Assembly (NCBI RefSeq): GCF_028745505.1
Contig: NZ_JAQZZL010000001.1
Location: 1,240,001-1,304,000 of the forward strand
DNA from: Lentisphaera marina
Lineage (GTDB): Bacteria > Verrucomicrobiota > Lentisphaeria > Lentisphaerales > Lentisphaeraceae
DNA length: 64,000 bases
Direction: 5' to 3'
A model generated the notes under the pieces. That model saw only the letters and a program-made list of their open reading frames with translations, did not search any database and had not been told where the DNA came from. Positions 26,501 through 31,938 of this stretch are shown in pieces; the first letter of the stretch is position 1, and each line of letters opens with the position of its first letter. Position numbers and translations under genes: made by a program.

Positions 26501-26583
26501 TCTCCGCCAACATATTAACTCTCATGGTTCTTCCGGTTCTTTATTCGCTTTTCGGAAAACCCGTCATTTCTCAGGAGGACTGA
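23506..26583 (+). CDS. HME-RND heavy-metal efflux permease (pump 2, CzcA-like)
   Basis: 1025 residues. It starts LNKIIEFSLKNRFLVIFLTV and IDAFPDTTPVQVAINTVAPS, typical of CzcA. TM4 reads LMSLGAIDFGLVVDSSVIMV, the CzcA/CnrA-type signature with the conserved Asp. The second half has FISAGVGFIALSGISVLDGL, written here as ISAGVGFIALSGISVLDG, as in CzcA. Such permeases usually export Co, Zn, Cd or Ni, but the ion cannot be settled from sequence. AAAGGAG precedes the ATG, 14 bp after the adaptor stop. It is a different HME subfamily from pump 1, despite the similar N-terminus. Confidence 0.93.
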   Translation: MLNKIIEFSLKNRFLVIFLTVLICIGGMISLKKLPIDAFPDTTPVQVAINTVAPSLSPTEIEQQITFPIEQAVSGLPGLKQSRSISKFGLSQVLIVFEDGTDIYFARQLVMERLQAVDLPEGMPKPQLGPVATGLGEVFHYLVEGDERHSLTDVTTANNWIIKPQLRTVPGVAEVNTWGGFEKQYQVLVDPELLAKYNLSFADVSEALNNNNRNAGGGTMPAREGEAYLLHGIGRVTGIESIKNIFLRSEDGVSVRIRDVAEVVIGHEIRRAAVSANGEGENVLGLGFMLMGENSAEVTLRLREKLNHAAKSLPEGMTVSVVYDRTDLVNQVIDTVKNNLMEGALFVVAILFIFLGNLRAGLIVALAIPLSMLCAFSGMLQAGIAGSLMSLGAIDFGLVVDSSVIMVENAALRLSENKEGRSRLDVVRDAAIEVRKPTMFGELIIMIVYLPILTLQGVEGKLFQPMALTVIFALAASMVLSLTLMPVLASLLLPKKIVEKELLIVRAMKKVYAPLLRTALKLKVAICLTAILILSGSIWMGASLGAEFVPRLNEGALVVNTVRLAGVSIPESVRYGNQIEKMMLKEFPDEIDKVWTRTGTPEVATDPMGIEVSDMFITLKPREQWTKAKNQEELVIQMSRAMQGLPGMKSAFSQPIEMRVNEMTAGIRTDLGIKIFGDDFDKLVEIAEQVETLVNQTGGAKGASTEQITGQPVLRIKVRPEDIARFGISTEDILTLVESIGGKENGEVYEKQMRFDLVVRLAETYRQDADAVKKILITANDGKRIPLEEVADVVLEDGPTVINREWSQRRIVVSCNVRERDVASFVDEIRSKIKESVSLPTGYHIEYGGQFENFERARTRLMIVVPIVLVLIFFLLYTTFKSTRDALIIFTGIPFAAVGGIMALKYGGMPFSISAGVGFIALSGISVLDGLVLVSCIRNLMKKGAHLQEAVPAAALSRLRPVMMTSLVAGIGFIPMALSTGVGAEVQRPLAFVVIGGVISANILTLMVLPVLYSLFGKPVISQED

Positions 26584-26584
26584 T

Positions 26585-27961
26585 ATGAAACAGTTTATTC
26601 TAAACTATAGAATTTATATTCTTACTTTTTGTATACTGCTACTGAGTTCTTGTCAGTCATATAAACCTATGGCTCTGAACCCTGAAGAAGTCTTAAGTGA
26701 TTTAGAAAAGCAACGAACAAAGCCTATTGAAGGGGAAAGCTTTAGCTTTACTGACGCCGCAACACTCATGAGTGAGAATAATTTACAATTGCAGCGAATT
26801 CAACAGACCTATAAATCATTTAAGTCAGTGTCAGATATAAAGACCCCTTGGCCTAATCCTGAATTAGAGTTCGGACCTGCTCATGGAGAGAACCTAAGTG
26901 AAAAGACAGCCAGTGCAACACAACCTTTTGTTGGTATTGGTTTCACCATTCCGTTAGGCCCACGTCTACGACGCAATGATGAGCTAAATCAATTAAAGAC
27001 GCTTCAAGCGTACAATGAACAGGTTATTACTCATCGTGAACTTTATTTTGAATTGAAAAAAGCCTATGTCCGCTTTTCTTTGGCGAATAAGCTGCAGACG
27101 GTTCAGTCCGACATAAAGCAGGTCTTAGACATTAACAGGAAGTCTACTGAAAAAATGAAGGAGCTGGGCACGGTTACTAGTTTGAGTGTCAATAGTATAA
27201 AACTGAGCCAAGCAGAATTTCAACTTCAGGAGTTCAATCAAAAAATTTATTTACATACTGAAGTAAATAAGCTCTCCCGTTTACTGTCACTATCTCCTTC
27301 TTTACTTCAATCTAAGCAGACAAATAATTTGCCTAAGCCTGAAGTTACTATGGATTTAAATACCTTAAAAAAGCAGTTAATCTCTAATAGCTTGAAGCTC
27401 TCACGATCTGAAATGGATTTTCACCTCAGTGATGCAAAACTACGTTTAGAGTTGGCAGAACAGTACCCTGATTTAAAGGTAGGTTTCACTTCTGAAGATG
27501 AAGTCGGCGAAGATAAACGAACTTTTTCAATTCCTTTTAGTATTGAGTTACCAGTATTTGACCGTAATCAGCAAGCAATTGCTCAAGCAGATTCTGAAAG
27601 GCTTGAAATGATTGCTCTTTACAAAGAGAAACTTAATGATTCGCTGAGTAACTTGGAAACTTTGCACGCACAATATTTGCTATGCTTCCAAAAGTTGAGT
27701 TTTATTAAGGAGAGTCTTTTGCCTCTCGCCAAACAAAATACTCAAGATGCAGAAAGATCCTTTAAACTTGGTGCGATTAGTCCTCTCAGGTACCTTGATC
27801 TACTTGCAGATTTACAGAAACTGAATTTTGAGAAAGTTCAGCAGGAAAACGAATGCTGGATGAAACTATTAGAAATTGAAAGTTTAGTGGGGTTGCCTCT
27901 AGTAAAACTTTCTGATAAATCCTTAGCGCCTCTTAAACAGGCTCTGAAAAAGCAGGAATAA
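26585..27961 (+). CDS. TolC-like outer-membrane lipoprotein (pump 2)
   Basis: 458 residues. N-terminal signal ending LLLSSCQSYKPM, a lipobox almost identical to pump 1 (SCQSYKKL). The OEP helical domain follows. The paralogue at 17922 shares PFVGIGF and PLGPRLRRND stretches and the end ESLVGLPL, so the two channels arose by duplication. It starts 1 bp after the permease stop, with AGGAGG overlapping the permease end as ribosome binding site. The gene order here (adaptor, permease, TolC) differs from pumps 1 and 3. Confidence 0.92.
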   Translation: MKQFILNYRIYILTFCILLLSSCQSYKPMALNPEEVLSDLEKQRTKPIEGESFSFTDAATLMSENNLQLQRIQQTYKSFKSVSDIKTPWPNPELEFGPAHGENLSEKTASATQPFVGIGFTIPLGPRLRRNDELNQLKTLQAYNEQVITHRELYFELKKAYVRFSLANKLQTVQSDIKQVLDINRKSTEKMKELGTVTSLSVNSIKLSQAEFQLQEFNQKIYLHTEVNKLSRLLSLSPSLLQSKQTNNLPKPEVTMDLNTLKKQLISNSLKLSRSEMDFHLSDAKLRLELAEQYPDLKVGFTSEDEVGEDKRTFSIPFSIELPVFDRNQQAIAQADSERLEMIALYKEKLNDSLSNLETLHAQYLLCFQKLSFIKESLLPLAKQNTQDAERSFKLGAISPLRYLDLLADLQKLNFEKVQQENECWMKLLEIESLVGLPLVKLSDKSLAPLKQALKKQE

Positions 27962-27965
27962 CCTT

Positions 27966-28589
27966 ATGAGTGACTGTGGCTGCGAAGTGGAAGTGAAGGA
28001 CAAGGCTCAACGTAAAGTTTTGTGTTGGCTTCTTGCAATAAATGGCTTCATGTTTTTATTGGAGATAGTTATTGGCTTTTACGCCCAGTCAACTGCCTTG
28101 GTAGCAGACTCCCTAGACATGCTAGTAGATGGACTGGTCTATGGAATAGGTATTTACGCTGTTGGTAAGTCAGTAAAGAAAAAAGCAAATGCCGCTCTAT
28201 TAAGTGGGTATTTTCAAGCCGTGTTGGGTATTTTGATTCTTGTGGATATCCTCCGCCGTATTTGGGTAGGCAGCGAACCGGTGTCAACTTTAATAATGGT
28301 CATGGGATTTCTTGCACTTATAGCCAATGTCACCTGTCTCGGTATGATCCGCAAGCACAAAGATGGAGATGTGAACATGAGAGCCAGTTGGATATTCTCT
28401 GCCAACGACGTAATTGCCAATATGGGAGTTATTCTTGGTGGCCTGCTAGTCTGGCTTCTTGACAGCCGCTGGCCTGATATTGTAGTTGGCCTTACCATCT
28501 CAGCCGTGATCTTACGTGGCTCCACCCTCATTTTACGCGATGCCCGTAAAGAACTGAATAAGTCAGAGACATGTACACGCTCTAATTAA
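27966..28589 (+). CDS. CDF-type cation efflux transporter without C-terminal domain
   Basis: 207 residues. It starts with a Cys motif (SDCGCEVE) and then six membrane segments. TM2 has ALVADSLDMLVDG, the CDF DxxxD metal site; TM5 has FSANDVIANMGVI, with Asp kept and the usual His of this site replaced. The normal cytosolic C-terminal dimer domain of about 90 residues is absent: the protein ends soon after TM6 (ILRGSTLILRDARKELN). Short CDF-like proteins of this kind are found in heavy-metal clusters. It begins 4 bp after the TolC stop and moves metal from cytosol to periplasm, where pump 2 can export it. Confidence 0.85.
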   Translation: MSDCGCEVEVKDKAQRKVLCWLLAINGFMFLLEIVIGFYAQSTALVADSLDMLVDGLVYGIGIYAVGKSVKKKANAALLSGYFQAVLGILILVDILRRIWVGSEPVSTLIMVMGFLALIANVTCLGMIRKHKDGDVNMRASWIFSANDVIANMGVILGGLLVWLLDSRWPDIVVGLTISAVILRGSTLILRDARKELNKSETCTRSN

Positions 28590-28681
28590 CATACATCCCT
28601 TATTCTTGTGTGATTTAAAATTGGGTTTATACTTAAAGTTTACGAAAAGTGTGAAAGGTATTTTTATAGGGTAGAATAGAT

Positions 28682-28885
28682 ATGCTTAATTTTATTCAAT
28701 ACAGACAAGTAGCTTCACTGGGGGTGTATAAATGTGCTGATTGTGATGAAATGTACCTTCATCAAAAAGAAGGTGAGTTGCCTGTCTGTAAGAAGTATCA
28801 TGTAACTACTCACCCAAGGAAATATTGGAAAGCACAGATAGGTGGTCCAATATCTCTTGATAAGAAAGTAGATGACTGCTTATAA
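28682..28885 (+). CDS. small zinc-ribbon-like protein
   Basis: 67 residues, no signal peptide. It contains YKCADCDEMY and, 20 residues later, VCKKYH, so a CxxC...C/H metal knot is likely. No family recognised. It ends one base from the convergent csoR stop. It may be the last gene of the pump 2 operon (92 bp gap) or have its own promoter. Confidence 0.55.
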   Translation: MLNFIQYRQVASLGVYKCADCDEMYLHQKEGELPVCKKYHVTTHPRKYWKAQIGGPISLDKKVDDCL

Positions 28886-28886
28886 T

Positions 28887-29153
28887 TCAAGTCAGCTTGT
28901 AGATGATACGCATGAGCTCGTCGTAGTGTTTTTCTGGATTGTCGCCTTTTATACCAGCTGTGACACAGCTTTCTAGGTGGCGGCGAACGACAACTTCTCC
29001 GACTCCACGTAGGGAGGCTTGGAGTGCGGCGACCTGAGTGAGGATATCGACACAATATTTTTCATCATCAATCATTTTTTGCAATCCTGAGACCTGACCT
29101 TGAATAATCTTGAGTCGGCGCTGAGCTGATTTTTTTGTTTTTTCGTCTATCAC
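28887..29153 (-). CDS. csoR: CsoR-type copper-sensing repressor
   Basis: About 88 residues from the GTG at 29153, which has GGAGAAAG just upstream. An ATG at 29198 would add 15 residues with no ribosome binding site. Three-helix DUF156 fold: RRLKIIQGQVSGLQKMIDD, then EKYCVDILTQVAALQASLRG, then VVRRHLESCV. The C...H...C ligands match copper-type CsoR rather than RcnR. It should bind the operator at 29213-29229 and release it when Cu(I) binds, turning on pump 3 and probably itself. The symbol rests on family match plus the operator. Confidence 0.88.
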   Translation of the reverse strand: MIDEKTKKSAQRRLKIIQGQVSGLQKMIDDEKYCVDILTQVAALQASLRGVGEVVVRRHLESCVTAGIKGDNPEKHYDELMRIIYKLT

Positions 29154-29212
29154 TTGCTTTCTCCAGTTGGGTTTAATATCAATTGGAATATAGTTCATTA
29201 ATGGAAAATATC

Positions 29213-29229
29213 ATACCCCCTAGGGGTAT
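29213..29229. promoter_or_regulatory. CsoR operator
   Basis: ATACCCCCTAGGGGTAT, a 17-bp near-palindrome with the TACCC...GGGTA arms typical of CsoR boxes. It lies between csoR and the start of the pump 3 operon, immediately upstream of the promoter at 29234, and supports copper control of pump 3. Confidence 0.88.
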
Positions 29230-29233
29230 AGGC

Positions 29234-29262
29234 TTGACAATGAGCTGGTGACGGACTAGCTT
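29234..29262 (+). promoter_or_regulatory. candidate promoter of pump 3 operon
   Basis: TTGACA (29234-29239), a 17-bp spacer, then TAGCTT as a weak -10. The -35 is consensus and begins 4 bp after the CsoR operator. The first gene starts at 29288. Confidence 0.55.
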
Positions 29263-29287
29263 TACTTATAAGACAACAGGAATCAAA

Positions 29288-29731
29288 ATGAAAAGAACAC
29301 TCGGCATATTTATGGTAGGCTTATTAGCGATAGTATTCGCTTTAGGTGATATGCCCTTGTATGCCTGTGTAAAGCAGGGTTCACTGCACATTTTAAAATC
29401 CTGCTGTGACCAAAAAGTCGAGGTTGTAGTAAAAAAAGATTGTTGCGGTTCTGAAAAAGCAACAGAGAAAACTAAAGGTCCGGTACTCAAAGAAATTTGT
29501 TGTAACTCAATTGATCATCAGCTTACTATGCCTTATACGGCAAACGGTGATTTAAAACTTATAATCTCACAGGAAACAGATTCTGGCAGCTATATCGCTT
29601 TTTATGAATCCGCTCTGGTCAACCTGATTTCACCCGAACTTGGCGGCAATAAGAGTCCGCCTGGTTGGGCATGGACAAAGCGTCCTTCCACTACACCACT
29701 ATTCATTCTACATAACAGCTACCTCTGTTAA
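29288..29731 (+). CDS. small exported Cys-rich protein, head of pump 3 operon
   Basis: 147 residues with AGGA before the ATG. Signal peptide, then YACVKQGSLHILKSCCDQ, KKDCCGSE, KEICCNS, and the C-terminus PPGWAWTKRPSTTPLFILHNSYLC. Three CC pairs and a C-terminal Cys. It shares signal-C-motif-CC-PP-LC layout with 20727-21134 and, less closely, 19378-19809. It is the first gene after the CsoR operator, so copper-induced. Thiol-rich and exported, it probably binds Cu(I) in the periplasm or at the membrane; this is inference. Confidence 0.78.
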   Translation: MKRTLGIFMVGLLAIVFALGDMPLYACVKQGSLHILKSCCDQKVEVVVKKDCCGSEKATEKTKGPVLKEICCNSIDHQLTMPYTANGDLKLIISQETDSGSYIAFYESALVNLISPELGGNKSPPGWAWTKRPSTTPLFILHNSYLC

Positions 29732-29745
29732 TAACTTCATGACGG

Positions 29746-29792
29746 CATGAAGCTCGCGGCGCTTAGACGCACCGAGCCTTCATGTCTTTTTT
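29746..29792 (+). terminator. hairpin terminator or attenuator after small Cys-rich gene
   Basis: CATGAAGCTCG pairs with CGAGCCTTCATG (one bulged C) around a G+C-rich loop, followed by TCTTTTTT. The next gene (29843) is in the same direction and has no clear promoter of its own, so read-through is expected and the small protein would be made in excess. Confidence 0.75.
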
Positions 29793-29842
29793 CGTGCCGT
29801 TAAGTCGGCTCTCTATTCATCAAATGAATTTGGAGAAGAATC

Positions 29843-30613
29843 ATGAAGCTATTCTTTATCATTATCATACTTATGGTATTTTCGGCCTATTCTGCCGAAG
29901 TATCTAATGAGATTTGTCCAGTCATGACTGACGAACGGGTGGAATCTCATATCACAATGCAATATCAGGGAAAACCTGTAGCCTTTTGCTGTAAAGACTG
30001 TCGTCGCGATTTTGCTGAAAACCCCGAGAAGTTCAGCGAAAACCTGCGCTCTTACGCTCAGAGTTTCTTTACCCGTCAAATGGCTGAGAACGAAGCCGTG
30101 AATACTAGCGCTGAAACTCACGGTCATGAAACCAACGAGGATCATGATCACAAAGCAGATCACGGGAAGCCGCAGAAATCACTTCCGGAGTTTCTGGGCC
30201 GCTTTCATCCGATCGCGGTGCATCTACCCATAGGTTTACTGCTCGGAGCGTTCCTAGCTGAGCTTTGCTTTCTAATTTTCAAAAGACAATTTTTTGAGCA
30301 CGCCTCAAGCTTTATGCTGATCACAGGCTCCATCGCCGCGCTTGGAGCTGCAGCACTGGGTTGGTTATCTGCAATGCAGGCAAATTATCCAGGTGAGTTG
30401 GCCGAAGTACTCGACTCGCATCGCTGGCTAGGAATCAGCACCACAGTCTTTGCATTGGCAGCAAGTATCTGCCGCATTTTCAATCTCAAAAAGGGCTCAC
30501 GTAAACTTCGAATTTGCACTCGTGTCCTACTTATTCTAACGGTGTTGCTTTTGGCAGTCACTGGCCATTTTGGCGGAACTCTAATTTACGGAAAGGATTA
30601 TTTCTCATGGTAA
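29843..30613 (+). CDS. YHS-like metal-binding plus DUF2231 membrane protein
   Basis: 256 residues. Signal peptide, then EICPVMTDERVESHITMQYQ and AFCCKDCRRDFAENPEKFSE, a YHS/TRASH-like metal domain with C-P-V-M and CCxxC. A His/Asp/Glu-rich linker (HGHETNEDHDHKADH) follows, then four membrane segments beginning FHPIAVHLPIGLLLGAFLAE, the DUF2231 signature with two conserved His. GGAG is upstream. Soluble metal domain and membrane part together suggest metal or haem handling at the membrane. It overlaps the TolC start by 7 bp. Confidence 0.8.
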   Translation: MKLFFIIIILMVFSAYSAEVSNEICPVMTDERVESHITMQYQGKPVAFCCKDCRRDFAENPEKFSENLRSYAQSFFTRQMAENEAVNTSAETHGHETNEDHDHKADHGKPQKSLPEFLGRFHPIAVHLPIGLLLGAFLAELCFLIFKRQFFEHASSFMLITGSIAALGAAALGWLSAMQANYPGELAEVLDSHRWLGISTTVFALAASICRIFNLKKGSRKLRICTRVLLILTVLLLAVTGHFGGTLIYGKDYFSW

Positions 30614-31938
30614 AAATATTATACACTCTGGCAAGGGCCACTTTTATCGCGACGTGTCTACCCCTAGCTGCACAGGAGCAAAGTACCTCAGTGGCTCTGC
30701 AAGCCGCGAGCAACAATGAACAGAAACCAGTCTTTGAGCGCGATGAGCAGCTACTGAAATTAAAAAAGGAAGCTCTAGCCAACAACTCGCAGATCCAAGC
30801 TGCTTATAACAACTGGCAGTCAGAGATTTTACAGGTTGATACTGCTGGTGATTTACCCGACCCATTCGTTAGTTTCACCCATTATTTTGAAGAAGTAGAA
30901 ACTCGTACAGGTCCTCAAAAACAGGCTGTAAGTCTCATACAAAAACTGCCTTGGTTTGGCAGGCTTGATCTACAGTATTCAGCTCAATCTAAAAAAGCCC
31001 GTGCAGCACAAGCGGAGCTACAAGCCAAGACTTTAAAAGTTATTAAAGAATTGGAGCAGCTTTATTATGATTTTTATTACCTTCAAGAAGCCTTGCGTAT
31101 TGCGAAGGATAACAAACGTTTATTACTGTCTTTTGAACCTATTGCCAGAAATATAATAAAGACAGGAAAGAGCTCTAAAGATTTGATTAAACTACAGGTT
31201 GAATTGGGCCGGATAGAAGACCGTATAGCTCATTTAAAGCTTCGTTTCACACCACTCAAATCCCGCATAAATGAATTACTCAACCTTGATCCTGGGACTG
31301 CGATTAATTTTACCGCAAAACCCGCTATTGTCAGCTCTTTGAAATCTAAAGATCAATTGCTTCATGATATCTATACGAATAATCCACAATTAAAAAGTTT
31401 TGAATTTAAACTTAGAGCTGCAGCCGACAAAATACGGCTCGCTCAAAAAGATCATTACCCTGATTTTTCAGTGGGCGTGAAATATATTCGCACCAGCGGA
31501 GGAGATACGACTCACCCTGATGATGGGAAAGACCCCATAATGCTAACTGTTGGCTTAACGCTTCCCCTCAACCAAAAAAGGTATAATGCTTTAGAGAAAT
31601 CAGCGGTCAGTAGCCGGGAAAACCTCAAGAACTCTCGTGTCGGCAAGCAGCGAGAATTAGAGCGGCAGCTTACTACGACACTATTTGAACTGCAAGATAG
31701 TGAACGTAGTTACCGACTCTATACAGACACACTACTCCCCAAAAATGCTCAGTCATTACAAATAACTCTACAAGCTTACCGCAACGGTAAGTCAAGCTTT
31801 TTGGAGTTGATCGACATTCAGCGTCAACAGCTGGATTTTGAGCATATGCAAAAAAAAGCTGAAACACGAATTTACAAACAATATGCAACGCTGAAAGAAC
31901 TCGCTGCAAATGAAAATATTTATGGAGATAAACAATGA
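30607..31938 (+). CDS. TolC-family outer-membrane efflux protein (pump 3)
   Basis: 443 residues from the ATG at 30607, which overlaps the previous stop (ATGGTAA), has AAAGGA upstream and gives a proper signal peptide (MVKILYTLARATFIATCLPLAAQ). An open frame extends to 30514 but lies inside the upstream gene. The OEP domain has two long helical repeats with YNNWQSEILQVDTAGDLPDP and FSVGVKYIRTSGGD. Unlike pumps 1 and 2 it has no lipobox and is only distantly related to them, so pump 3 has its own ancestry. Confidence 0.9.
   Translation: MVKILYTLARATFIATCLPLAAQEQSTSVALQAASNNEQKPVFERDEQLLKLKKEALANNSQIQAAYNNWQSEILQVDTAGDLPDPFVSFTHYFEEVETRTGPQKQAVSLIQKLPWFGRLDLQYSAQSKKARAAQAELQAKTLKVIKELEQLYYDFYYLQEALRIAKDNKRLLLSFEPIARNIIKTGKSSKDLIKLQVELGRIEDRIAHLKLRFTPLKSRINELLNLDPGTAINFTAKPAIVSSLKSKDQLLHDIYTNNPQLKSFEFKLRAAADKIRLAQKDHYPDFSVGVKYIRTSGGDTTHPDDGKDPIMLTVGLTLPLNQKRYNALEKSAVSSRENLKNSRVGKQRELERQLTTTLFELQDSERSYRLYTDTLLPKNAQSLQITLQAYRNGKSSFLELIDIQRQQLDFEHMQKKAETRIYKQYATLKELAANENIYGDKQ

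Noticed and set aside
30514..30606. N-terminal extension of the pump 3 TolC protein
   Set aside because: It overlaps the DUF2231 gene and precedes a proper signal peptide whose ATG (30607) has its own ribosome binding site.
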